Shown one piece after another: positions 12,301-24,601 of a stretch of DNA of 64,000 nt (positions are counted from its first letter, which is position 1; every line of letters begins with the position of its first letter). The position numbers were made by a program, and so were the translations under genes. This DNA comes from Spirometra erinaceieuropaei (Eukaryota; Platyhelminthes; Cestoda; Diphyllobothriidea; Diphyllobothriidae): positions 117,087-181,086 of the forward strand of contig CACRXP010000226.1 in assembly GCA_902702965.1 (NCBI GenBank). The letters are read 5' to 3'. A model generated the notes under the pieces. The model had not been told where the DNA came from. It saw only the letters and a program-made list of their open reading frames with translations, and searched no databases.

Positions 12301-15300
12301 AGAGTGACCGTTAGATTGGTATCTCACATTGTGGTGGACCATGGAGCGGATTAAAGGTCTGGACAGAATACTTGTTAATTTCATTAAAACGTTCTGCAAT
12401 AAGTCGAATGATAGTACCCGGTTGGCCATGACAGCAGTTTGCTCACGCATAGGTGTCCTGGGTCATCCAAGTCTCGAACCTAGTCACAAGGAGGAAGGAC
12501 CTGTTACGACACTGGGAGCGCGTCAGCGAAAATTTTGCAGCTGCCATAACCAGTTGGTGATGAGCGCCAACTCTGGCCGTGATGGTCACAAGTCTGTGAG
12601 TATTAGTTCCGATGCTTCCATTTTGTACGTCCTGTATGGATTATGAATGGCGGAGAAGATCACGTTAAAGATGATGCTTGATCATTTACGGTTGGCAGAA
12701 GCCCTGTCGCGAGGGGAAGTACGAACATTCGCGTTCGAAATGCCCTGGGTGTTGGCATCGTTCTATCTACACAGAAACCCTCAGCAGATAAATGGACCTC
12801 TGAAGTGTGTTGGTGTGTTTTGTAGCGCTTGTGTGTTAGATATGTGATGGGATTACCTGTCTGGACTTGCTTTAGGGACTCGAGTTGTATCTAAAACATC
12901 GACAAAGGACGGCTTTGCCCCCTTGTACCGGATCACAAAAAGGGCTGGTCCTCTTAAGGAAACCATGAGGTACGTATTCAGTGGCTGGTTTTCCTATGGA
13001 TATAGTTTATTTGACTGCCGCTCGGTCTGATTCAGCCGAAAAAGATGGTTATTACTTTATAAATTCTGGCCATATTTGCTTTTGCCATAGCTTGCAAGTC
13101 TTACTGACCGATTCAATATCATGCCTTTCAGGATGCACTCAGAAAACCAATTGCCAATAGAGTGTGTATTTTTGACGTCTCTCGGCTGGGCCGTTTCTGG
13201 ACCTCAATGTTTGGACCGACGCCGTTTCTGAGTTGTTATTATTTGACGTTCGCAGCCTAGACCCATGTGGTATTCCAGTCAACAGTTTAAAGTCAATTGC
13301 GATTGACGCATTTCCACCTCTCTTATGCAGAATATTTTACCATTTTCCGTAACGCGAAACCTTTCCGGTCATATTCGGTCATGCAACGGGAAGTCACATG
13401 ATAGCCTCCCAATCGGATGTGCAAGGGTCTACGATGAACGACAATGTTTAGGAGAGCATCGGATAAATAACGGCCTACTTAAACACTATAGTAGGCATTC
13501 TTACGCCGCAGATATTTGGGGGCCTTCACTAGATCCTTACCCCTTTGAGAGCTACGTGGGGAAATCGCACGCCGTGTCCCGCTTCAAACACAATCTTTCT
13601 AAATCATGTGTCCATTTTCGCCTAGTTAACCTCCGGTGTCCTTGAAGAGCCCGACAACCTTTGTTTTGCGTCATTTAACAGAAAGTGGCCTACGGCGTAC
13701 ATCTCAGCATTAATTAGCAAGGATTCTGCCTCGATGATACCCCATGGTTGACTGTATTTAGTTATCCTTTCGAAACTCGACATTAGGGTATTATGCTTTG
13801 TTCAGGCTATTTCCATAGCACTAAGGCACTCGATCGTGTAAATCATCCTCTTCTTCTCTTGAAGCTCCCCTATATTAGTGTATGGGGAGGGCTTTAGCAT
13901 TTCATAGCTTCCCACCTCGACTCCCACTATACCCTATGCCATAACGGCCCATGAGGCTCTTCTGGTAGACCCCGTGTATCGATTGCCCTCTCACAGCAAA
14001 CGAACCATGCACTAGGTTAGCAACCAATCAATGTCCTACTGGCTCACGTGCGATTGTCGTCTTCGCGTACAAACAAACACTGCTCGCCGAACAGCGCAAT
14101 TAAGAGACCTTCTACTCTGAACTACGAGAGAAAGTTGAAAGCCCCCCTGGCTTCCGACTGTTCCCGGGGTTTTGAATGGCCGGACTGGACCCACCGACTC
14201 TTCAACCAGACACTTTATTGGCCGCCTTACGTTTGACCCTCGATTTGACAGTGGTGAGAGAATGCTGAACTTTCCTGACCATAACTGACTGTTTATCACA
14301 ACCACGTGGTTCCATCATCGCATCAGACATCCGCTGAGTCGGTATTAAAATGATGACACTACGTTCAGTCGGACTAAGTGCAGCCTAGTCGGTCCAAGGT
14401 TTATGATAGTAAATGTATGCGTTGTGCCCAAGCTGGCAACGCCCATGGGTCATCCTATGTTCTCGTTTGCACACACCTGGAAGTTTGCCGTTCATTCGCG
14501 CCCGCATTGCCACGTGTAAGACGCCCTGATGTCAAAAAAACTACGACAACGTAGCGCAGCCGGGGTCCTGAGCGCAGAGGCGGTCCCGTCTTATCACCCG
14601 AATCGAAGGAGAAGATAATGACAGATGGTCATTTTGTCAACGGTCTATGGCTATCCGTCTACAAGGCAGCTGAGGGCATCCTCAGATTAACCCGGCGGGA
14701 CCTCAGTGGCTGAATCAGCGGAAGACCCTTACAGTTTCCTGTCCAGACGGCTCTAACAAGGTCCCGTAACTGTGTTCGTTTTCTCCAACTCCTGAAAATG
14801 ACGTAGTCAGCCTTGTCTGTGATAAAAGTTGCTCCTCCTCTGTCAACAGACATAATAACTGTTTTGTCATCTGTCTTCAGCGATCACGACGCCTTTTTCT
14901 CTTCGATTGGTAGGGCTTGGTGATATTTCCTTCGTCGAAGTCTGTTCGGAAGGATTGGGGAACCGGTTGGAATAAGATGGCAGCCATACGAGTGAACACG
15001 TCCGACACCGCAAAAACGGCGTCCCGAGTGACAATGAAAAATACGTCATAGCGCCTCGAGCGGGAGAACGCCTGAGTTGACCGGGAGGATGATTGGTCGG
15101 TATGGGAAGATAAAACTGGCTGAGAGCCTGAATGCTACGAGTGAGCACGTACAGGTACTCGCGAGGCGTGCGGCGTTACAACGGGCGCCCGGAATGGGAC
15201 TACTAAAGGTCTATTCATGCTAGCTTGTTGATGAGTGGAATGAGTTGTTGGACCGCAAAAACGCGTGAATCAGCGGCGTCTGACCCACAAATAGGGCGAG

Positions 15301-18300
15301 TATATAAAGGCGCGACAAATGAGAAACAAAGGAAGCCCACTGCGGCATTGGCCACTGTGACCGACCTCATCTCCAGTCGGTTTGCTGCCTTTATTGCACT
15401 GCTTTATTATGGTCGAGGGAGCGGAGGATTAGTTCAGTCGCGTGCAACCGTTTTTCAACGTGACGCATCAACTATCATTTTAACCCTCGCGGAAGAGTAA
15501 ACTTCGTGTTTTGAAAGGTTAGGAAGCGATTGAATAACGTGATTCTCGGATTTGCGAACCACATCAAAGGAGCTCCTGCTCGGTATGAACACATGCTAAC
15601 TCCAATTCACGTGATATTTAAGTGAGCGAAGATTGTTTCATGGAGTTTATGGTATTAGCACGCGTGTGGCGGACGCATAGTGGAGCTTTACGCCTTATAA
15701 ACCGCTTCTGCTACTGCTACCCCCGGTCGTCTCGATCTCGTCCCGCCGGTGGACCAGGATTGCCGTGGGGAGTAAAAGCAAAGTCGACGCTACAACATTT
15801 ACCCGTATTATAGTCCAAAACACGCACAGGTCGCCGTTACCTCCTACTATAACGACAGATCCCGTTGAGTCAGCCTCTTGGAGTATCATTATATTGCAGC
15901 CTGAAACTAACTCCAACACTGCTAAAAATGCCCTTTAACTCCATTGTCTAGGTGAATTTACAAGATTCGCCAGTCAGAAACACTAATGAGTACGGATTTG
16001 CAAGGATTACAAAGTGCTAGTGTCCCAAAGACCGAGAAGATGGCATGATTAGTCAACTACTTCAACTGGTGGTTTGACAAATGAGCAGTGACACACATTT
16101 TACATTGAAAGGTGGTTGTCAGATTAGAGTGTTTCACTGGGTGACAAATTATTAGACATTCGCAATTCAGGCAGACAGTTGGCCTAAAAATAATTTTTTC
16201 CATAGTTCGCGTTCTCAGCCACCTCATGAAGCCGGGTGTCTGTTTTTGACCAGCACAATCAAAGGGTTCTTGAAAAAAAAGCATCTTCTATGAGTTCCAA
16301 TCGGGCTACATTGGTAGAATACAATTGAACAGATTTGTTTTAGCACGTCTTGGACGTAGACGGTCTGCTTAGAGTACCGAACAAAGTTAAGTAAACGGCA
16401 CATATTTCGCTTACACATTGACTTTATTAGCTTTAATTTTTTGTCTTGTCAATGCTGCGTGAAGTGTGAGTTGATTTAGGCGGAGAAGCCCGTTTCGAAG
16501 GGCACAGTAAAAAGGGAAAATCAAAATCAAAATGCCTTCATTTATCCTTTGTCAACAGTTTCTGGAGTATGAGCTCGATGGCCAAAGAATGTGGTTCTGA
16601 ACATCAGTTACTGCTAATATGGGTTTGGGTAGTGCTAGCTGGGGACGGTCAATAAGCCAGAAATGGCCGTTGCAGTCTCATTTTTCTTTGTCGACAATCC
16701 AGTTTCAGTTTATTTGGTAAGGATAAATCGCAAAGCCTTTGAAATCCCCAGTGATTACAAGTCAGCTCGTTAGAAATAACTATACACGAAGAATGAAAAT
16801 ATTCGCTATTATTCTGCATAGACTTCTGGTCGACCTGCGACCGACCGAAAGGGCTCTGGATTGAGTCCTAAACCAAAACATGACGAAAGTATCCTGTGAC
16901 TCAATCGGCGAAGACAATTCTGTTATAAGGAACGGAAACAGTTCGAGTCACGACATAAGGCGAAAGGAAAATTACTCCACACCTGGCACGTCACATCAAG
17001 CAATCTGCGAAGTGCACGCAGCAAATCAGTTTGCTTGGCAATATTAGGCAAGCTTAATGCAGTCCGGCCAATGCCAGAACGATCCTCGGAGATTTTGCCG
17101 TGAGAGATTCTCGCGGAGGAAACAACCATTTCCCACCCCGCATTCCCGACGACAGAATGTTTTAGAACCTGTTGGATTACAACAAAGAGCGAATCTTAGC
17201 GAGATGTAAATATCGTTATTTAGGATGGCAGCATAGAGCTTGTTACCAGATGCCGTCTCCCTTCTCTTGTATTCGCAGTTCAACATACCTACATCCATTA
17301 ACTTCCGTTTGAACTCTAACCAGTTTTGGGTTCCGTTCAGGCCTGTTCTTGCCCTTCAGCTCTTTTATGACCCGTCACTCCTGAGGACTTGCTTGAATCT
17401 ATTTCAGCACACTCTAGTGTTATTCATTCCTATTCTAGTGGGCTAGTTAAAATAACTCTTGGAGAAGTTAATAGTGGCACACGTTTGGCCAGATTTTGGA
17501 GGGCTTGGTACCGTTCTGCTCATCAGTAACTTTGACGCTGCCGGAGGTTTCACAGTTCTTAGTAGTCGATATAACAGAGTCTAAGATCCTGACATCCAGT
17601 TTCTCAAACACAGCGGACGCCATGTATTGTCACATGATAAAGGTGCGGTTCAGTCCCTTTCAGCGTTCTCAGTTGCAATATATTCAACTATCAAGGGTAC
17701 GATCTATATCACTTTCCCTGCTATAAATATCAGTGCGGATGGATTTGCTTGGGAAGGCCGCAGAGCTGACGTTCCTGCACAGGACATAAAACTGCACTAC
17801 TAACGTAAATGAAATCCTGCCGAAGTGCCAGACTAACTTTCCTCTAACAGTCTAACCACTCTTCTTCAACTGTACTGGCTGTTTTCGCTCAAACAGGAGG
17901 GACGCTGCAGGAGGGACGCGCAACACACGTACTGGCGTTCTTAGTCAGACTGCTGTACGTAGCTGGTGGCTAGAGCTCGTAACATATAGGCTGCTGGTCA
18001 AGATAACTACGTTATCTTTAGATTACACAAGACCTGGTTAGACTGATCAGCTGATGTTGCCAAGATAGAATAAGGAAAGAACTGAACACTTTCGGAAGTG
18101 TCAAGCAAGTATGGGTGAATATGGATCCTGCACTCAGATACCTGGTGCTTGAACATATAAGGCGTGCATAACCACACCAAAATACTTGAAGGCTCTTTTG
18201 TTGCCCATAAGTATGGGATGGAAAGTCCTCACTGCTCTCAGAGCTTATTCGCCTCTGTTGAATTTAATCTACTTTGTATAGCCGATTACTTTGAATGCCA

Positions 18301-18890
18301 GACACTTATTCATTTGTTCGTGGAAACAGTTAGTCCTGAATCAGCAATTGGATTCCAAAACGCATTGTTGCTTACTACCGTCAACCTTGCTGTCATCGTT
18401 GCCCTCATCGTACGACTAGGACAAATTTCTGCAAACCTGACGATTCTGCTGGCAATCTGAGCCTAGGCAACACAGCCTATAACTCCTACATATCGTCTCG
18501 AACTGTCCACCGTACCTTTGTAACAGGACCTACTAAAGACTGAGTCGATAATTTCTACACTGCTTGTTGAGCTGCTTAGATTTGTGCACCTGGCATATTA
18601 CCAAAAATCTTAGCTAAAAAGTCCTTCAGGCCTTGCATTCTTGAGATTCTCCGACAAACCCAACCGTACACACAGTCTTCCCTATTTGGCCCTAGGCGAC
18701 GTTTTTTTCTTCTATTCCTGTGGCCTGCTCCTTTTCCATAACTTCACGGCATGACTGAAGTACGCACTGACGTCCGAAAAATAGGGCCCGAGTGTGGCGT
18801 CGATCCAGCGATCACCCCTTGCTTAGTCAAGTGCGCTAACCCCCCCCCCCGCCACCGCAGCACGTCGGCGAGCGAGATCACATAGTCTAC
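9396..18890. other. 9.5 kb with no assignable gene
   Basis: Both strands carry only short ORFs, none with a recognisable domain. The minus frame at 12049-12450 is the longest (133 codons) but has no motif I can place. A decayed CR1 C-terminus may lie near 17100-17320 (LLPDAVS...). A C10 run sits at 18841-18850, just before LINE A. Composition is near-balanced GC, unlike the AT-rich introns, consistent with old degraded repeats. Confidence 0.4.
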
Positions 18891-18898
18891 TTAACTGT

Positions 18899-19900
18899 AT
18901 GGACGCAGAAAATGCAGGCCAAAGCTGCAGCGGATGCCAGTTTCGAGCAGTCCAGGTCAACTATCTTGAGGAAAAAATCACAAAGATGAAAGCCCAGTTG
19001 CAATGCAGTCTAGACCAAGCTAACGCCACCAATATGCCCATTGAACGAGTAACCAGAAGTAGGGCAAAAGGTCCCAGCATAATCGGCACGCCAGCACCTA
19101 TTACAGCAGCCCCAGAGCGAATAGCTAAAAAGCGAGAAAATAACGACCAGAAAGGAAACCCAAAAACTGAAAAGAAAAAGAAATCAAACTGTAAAAAGGC
19201 CGAGGAAAACGGACGGCTACTTCCGGAAGATGCCTCTTTAGCGGCCGAAACAGAGACACTGACAAATATTCCGTCCCTCATGGCAAATGCTGTGTGTTCA
19301 AACATCTTTGCTGACTCTCAGAAGCAGTCCGATCTCGATAGACCTAGTACGAGCCGTGGAATCGATTCATCCATCACAGCCACAGAGTTCTATCCGCAGT
19401 CTTCTCTGCCAAGCGTTTCTTCCAAGGTTGTCAACATAAGAGTCAAACAGACGGCGCAAGCGCATTTGCTCCATCATCACCAGCGCGTAGTCCCGGAGCG
19501 TTACGTCACTAAGGGAACCACAATTCCGTAGAAAATAAAAAAGAGACTGACAGAGAAAAATTTCTTATAATTCAGGGGCTCCCTGAATCAAGTGCAAATA
19601 CCCCCAAGGAGCGGGTATCGGAAGACCTATCACTCTTCCAAGGTCTTCTCAATAATATTTTGGAACCCACGGAGGCTATTGAAGTGATCAAGGCCTTCCC
19701 CTTGGAAAACGAGCAGATAATCCATCAGTGTCCATTCGTCCCCGGCCTCTTAAAGTTGTGCTGGCCAGCAGCGACCAGGCCAGTCTCATTTACTCCAGGC
19801 GATTCAGGACTAAAGGCTCCAACCCAGGTGTTCTTTTCAACCGGACTGCTCTCCAGTGGAACGGCTCAAACGTCGTCAGCTAGTTCTATAACTAAGAAAG
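18899..19900 (+). pseudogene. LINE A ORF1 (nucleic-acid-binding ORF1 protein), frameshifted
   Basis: The first 210 codons (18899-19531) contain a CSGC pair and a likely coiled coil (VNYLEEKITKMKAQL) followed by a Lys-rich low-complexity segment (about residues 80-110). After a +1-type shift near 19510 the frame continues as REKFLIIQGLPESSANTPKE to about 19700. That is the start of the RRM-like core seen in CR1 ORF1 proteins (VLRGLPES). Decay increases towards the 3' end. The role in the family is RNA binding for target-primed reverse transcription. Confidence 0.6.
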
Positions 19901-20039
19901 AGGCTCAGCGAGGGGGAGAACAATTTAGTTATATACAACAACCAAGTATGGCGGCGTCCGTCACTCTTCCTTTGGACAGGTCCGGTCCGAATGACCGCGC
20001 AGCCGACATATTAAGTGAAGGCGTTAACCAAAATGTAAC

Positions 20040-22852
20040 CACATCTTCCGTCAGCCGGAAATTGACATTCTTGTACACCAACGTGCAGAGTTTGCTATCA
20101 AAGCTCGACGAGCTAAAGACCCACATCTGCGACCTATCCCCTGACGTAATCTCCTTAACAGAAACCTGATTGACCCAACACGTGGACGACCGTGAGCTGG
20201 CCTTGCCTGGCTACCAGATGTTTAGAAGGGATAGGGCAGGGCGTCAGGGAGGGAGCATATTCACGTATGTGAAAAATGGGCTAAATGTATCATACAAGAC
20301 CGATAAATTTTCGTGCAGTTCCGAGGCAATCTGGCTGTCTATTAAAGTGCCGAGCTCGCCTAGCCTCGATGTTTTGACAGTTTATCGACCGCCGAGACGG
20401 GACAACATGGCCGACGCTCGCCTGCTGAAGAAGCTCAAAAAGTTCGCTACGCGGCCGGATATTCTGATCATGGGCAACTTTAACGCGCCCCATATTGACT
20501 GGAGCTTGACCCATACAAATAGTTCAGAACAGACCTTCGATAGGAGTTTTCTGAACACGGCACTAAAGTTATTTCTCATTCAACACGTCATGTTACCAAC
20601 TAGAGTACGCGAAGGCCAACAAGCCAACTGTCTTGATCTTGGCCTTACGAAGTCACAGGACAGCATTGATGAGGTGTCATGCCTACCCCCTTAGGTAAAA
20701 GTGACCACGTCGTTCTTCTATGGGATTACTCGCTATTTTCCATGCCCGAGAAACCCGTGACAGTTAGAAGAAACCTTTGGCGCGGGGATTTCGACCAAAT
20801 GAGGGCTGAAATTTCACGCATTGAGTGGGAGTCCATATTTGTTGGAAGCAGACTCGAAGACTGGCAACGGTTCGAGAAATTCTGCACGAGCTGATCGTAA
20901 ACCACTGTCCGCTTTCACGGAAGAGGTTAGTTAACAGACCTCGATGGCTTACGCAAGCCTTGAAGAATGAAGTGGATAAAAAACGAAGGCTGTGGAAAAA
21001 ATCGCTTTCTGACAGGAGCCCCACATCTATATGCGCGTAAAAAATGCAAAGAAACCGAGTCAAGAGCCTTATCCTCAAAACGAGAACGGAATTCGAACGA
21101 AATCTGCTTAACCGTGCCGCGGAGAACCCTAAATTATTCTGCGGTTACATAAGGCAGTGCACGCGGAACAAGGACCCAATACCGCTGCTAAGAACTGCTG
21201 ATGGCGAACATCTCACTGAAGACAGGGCGAAAGCTGATCACATTTCAGAATTTTTTCGGTCTGTTTTTAGTAGCGAAACAGGATTCAACCCTTCGGCCCT
21301 TCAATCCTTCGAAGACACCCCAATTATAGAGACCGTCCAGTTCAGTGAGGGTATGGTTCTGACGGAGTTGCTGAGGCTAAAGGAATCCAAATCACAAGGT
21401 CCCGATGAGATTCCGGCGAAGATTTTGAAGGAACTCGCCTGTGAGTTGTCCAAGCCACACTCCATGCTTCCCATACATCCTTCGAGACCGGATATCTGCC
21501 ACCCGACTGGAAGTCGGCGTGGATTACGCCGCTGTACAAGGGCGGAGATCGGGTTTTTGCAAACAATTACAGACCTGTCAGCCACACCTGCATTTGCTGT
21601 AAGATTATGGAGAAGATAATAAAGCAACAATTAATGCAGTTTCTTGAACAAAGCCATTTGCCTTACGATTCCCAGCATGGATTCCGCAAAAGCAAATCCT
21701 GTGTGACAAACCTGCTCTACTGTCTGGAACACTGGACCAGGGCTGTTGATAGAGGAGATATGGTACATGGCCTTCGATAGTGTGCCTCACCACCGCCTTC
21801 TATACAAACTTAGTCGTGCAGGAGTGCGAGGTAAGCTTCTGATGTGGATTCGGAGCTTTTTAATCGGCCGCTCTCAAGCCGTCCATGTTAGTGACCAGCA
21901 ATCTGCCGAGGTTGCCGTTAGGAGTGGTGTTCCCCAAGGCTCTGTTCTTGTCCCTACACTGTTTCTCGTATACGTCAATGACTGCGCAAACGAACTGAAT
22001 TGCGATGTCGCAATGTTTGCCGATGACATAAAGATCTGGAGTACCATACGAAGCTAAGTTGACGAGGCGCGACTGCAGACAAATCTGGACAACCTCGAGC
22101 AATGGTCGAAAGTCTGGCTTCTACCGTTCAACGTAAACAATTGTAATTTCCTACGCTTCGGCAGAACCAGTTCTCCTAACGACACGGTCTACCGTCTGAC
22201 TGGCAAACCACTGCAAGAAGTCGACGCCCAGAAGGACCTGGGTGTATGGATCACAACCTCGCTTAGGCTTTCGCTGCAATGTTCCAAGGTGGCCAAGTCG
22301 GCGATGTCCATTCTATACCTCGTCAAACGGGCGTTCTCCTCCTTTGATGAAGACTGCTTCGCCAAGGTCCTTCAAACTTTTGTGTGACCGCATCTGGAGT
22401 TTGCTATCCAAGCATGGAGACCCTGGATCGCTAACGACCTTGGCATACTTGAAAAAGTTCAACAGCGAGCAACGAAACTTGTATCTGGGCAGTGGTCACT
22501 ACCCTACAAAACACGATTAGCTAATCCTGCCCTCTTTCCTTTCAGTTACAGACAGCTACGTGGGGACCTGATACAAGCTTTCCGCATCGTGCGCAATCAG
22601 GGCTGCTGTCTCGCATCAGGAGACTTCTTCGAGTTGGCGACCACGACTAACCTGAGAGGCCATCCACTCAAACTGCGTTTGACTGGTGCCCGACTAGACA
22701 CACGAAAGTTCCTCTTCTCTAACAGAGTGGTTGCAGCTTGGAATGCCTTGCCTGTGGATGTTGTTATGTCGGGATCCGTAGGTACTTTTAAACAGAGGCT
22801 AGATCGCCATTGGAGCGCGAATCACAATAACGGCAGTCTATCGCCACCTTGA
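20040..22852 (+). pseudogene. LINE A ORF2 (endonuclease-reverse transcriptase), broken
   Basis: Endonuclease landmarks: LYTNVQSLLSKLDEL, then SLTET with the next Trp codon mutated to TGA (20167-20169), LTVYRPPRR, and GNFNAPHIDW, where the usual GDFN Asp is Asn (codon 20476). The expected SDH follows after a shift (KSDHVV at about 20698). RT landmarks: AFDSVPHHRLLYKL, SGVPQGSVLVPTLF, and an intact FADD (about 22015-22026), then TAG at about 22055. The C-terminal segment 22589-22852 reads TNLRGHPLKLR...AAWNALP...FKQRLDRHW. The mutations rule out activity of this copy. Confidence 0.85.
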
Positions 22853-23259
22853 TAGCCAACATAGACAATTTAGTGTTGTGACGGTGCTACTACCACCATT
22901 TAAGTAACATATGTTTATGTAATTTACTAATTTGGACTACGTCTCACACCGCTGCTCTCATTCACCACGATGCCTGTAGACTAAAAAATTTCACTTCTTT
23001 TCCCGTATCTTAAGTGTGCTTCAACTGTCTGCTATATTTAATCAACAAAGCAAGTTAATGTGCCTCTAAATCCTGTTAACGCATTACATTCTGTACACAT
23101 CTGTGCAGTTTTAGCTATTCGCTCGCATTTCTTTCCTGTTACTTCCTTTCCATTTCGTCCATATACTTTCTCTGCATGTAACCAATAGGGATTTCAAAGG
23201 TACACACCTGCTTTCCCTGAAATATACTGATACTGATACTGAATCCCTGCACTTCAACG

Positions 23260-24165
23260 AGTCCACTCGCAAGAAGGAATGCACATTTGATATTACTTCC
23301 TCTGTAGCACTTATTGGATATGCAGACATTATGTTGATCAGCCCCTTCTGGGATGTCATGTTACAGAGAAAAGAGAGGAGATATTTTCTTCACTGGTGGA
23401 ATATGAAGTTATAGTTGACAGCAATATTGGGGGCTTAGGTCAAAATTTGCACCCTAGCCCAAGTTTCAGTTGATGCTTACCTTCAGCTAGGACAGTGCGC
23501 AATAGTGCGACTTTACACTAAAATTACGAGTCGCGTAAGGTTTCCGTGACCTGCACCGCCAGTAGGTGATACTAAGACTCACACTTCGACCTACCGTTAG
23601 ACTTACTGATGCGGCCAGCATTGTGGCTAGGATTCCGGTTTGGCACCTGCTAGTAGTAATGCGATATTCGAGCCCACCCGTTTGTAATATTGAATGAAGG
23701 TCTTCCGATTCAAGACCACGTCGTCGCGCTTGTCGAGATGTACTTCGATGTAAATAGTTTTGACCCCTTCTACTGCTAAGTTATCAAACACAAAGCATGC
23801 GCTCCAGATTATGTAGTCAAATTCACAAAGAACGCTTCTTTTGATTGGAACGTGGTATAAATGATTTAGTCATAAAATAATTCGTCGCATGTCTACACCT
23901 GCTATTATAGTCAAAATAATCATATGCACCTGTCTCGTTCCAGCCGCGGCATCCTGCGTGAACCTGCAAAATATAACCAGTCTTTCTGTTTGGACAAAGT
24001 CAATTTCAGATTACAGTCTGCCCTGCTTCGCTGTGGCGTTCGGCTTCCTGGTGCGGCTAATCTCAAGCGTCGCTTCCGCCGTCCTTGTCCCAAGTGTCAG
24101 CGCAGTGTGGGCATTGAAGTTAAAGTAAGACGAAGGGGATGCTGAAATCGTTTGTGGGGAAAGTA
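23260..24165. other. No recognisable gene between LINE A and the telomere-like tract
   Basis: Short ORFs only. The 23889-24128 frame has hydrophobic stretches but no family signature and no supporting splice context. Confidence 0.4.
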
Positions 24166-24167
24166 GC

Positions 24168-24475
24168 CGAGACTCTCACCCTAAGCCTAACCTTACCTCT
24201 TAACCCTATCCTAAACGTTAATGGAAACCGTAGCCGAAACTCTAACCCTAACCCTAACGATAGCCCTAAACCTAACCTACACCATAAGCTAAACCCTAAT
24301 CTTAACTGTAGCCCTAACCCAAACACTAACTCAAGCCCTAAATTTAACACTAGACGTAAACCTAAACCGCAATCCAAACACAAACACTAACTGGAGCCCT
24401 CAAACTTAACGCAAATTCTAATCCCAAATTTAGTTTTCAGCGTAAAATTAACGCAAACCCTTAAGCTTACCCTAT
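24168..24475 (+). repeat. Degenerate telomere-like tract (CCCTAA-type)
   Basis: About 300 bp of irregular CTAACC/CCTAAC/CCTAAA units, including CTAACCCTAACCCTAACG at about 24242-24259. It reads as (CCCTAA)n on the plus strand, decayed to the point that both strands give spurious repetitive ORFs. TTAGGG is the usual animal and flatworm telomere unit, so this is an interstitial telomere-like sequence about 130 bp upstream of the IFT80 start codon. Confidence 0.75.
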
Positions 24476-24601
24476 CTCTAGACGGAAATATCACGTCGCT
24501 CTTTTGCGTCAAAAATCAACAGCAAACTTGAGCACTTGTTATAATGCACCACATTTGGTTACACGGTCGTAGTTAGTGAACTCATTATTACAAAAATACA
24601 A

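Larger units (their letters stand above)
18860..23245 (+). mobile_element. LINE A: CR1-like non-LTR retrotransposon, near full length, inactive
   Basis: ORF1 (from 18899) is followed by ORF2 with an APE endonuclease (about 20040-20720) and reverse transcriptase (about 21450-22400), then a C-terminal domain to 22852. The 3' UTR ends in ATACTGATACTGATACTGAAT at about 23222-23244. Short tandem repeats at the 3' end are typical of the CR1 group. At least six frame breaks and stops (e.g. 20167, about 20690, 20892, 21040, 22055, 22385) show the copy is inactive. It lies between UBE2J2 and IFT80. Confidence 0.85.

Noticed and set aside
17100..17320. Possible CR1 RT C-terminus (LLPDAVS then FRLNSNQF)
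   Set aside because: Only a few residues fit and the frame shifts between them; not separable from chance.
18796..18839. A- and B-box-like sequence on the minus strand just before LINE A
   Set aside because: The boxes are imperfect and only about 22 bp apart; too weak for a tRNA-derived call.
24120..24390. Repetitive ORFs on both strands (Leu-Gly and Asn-Pro rich)
   Set aside because: Translations of the telomere-like tract.
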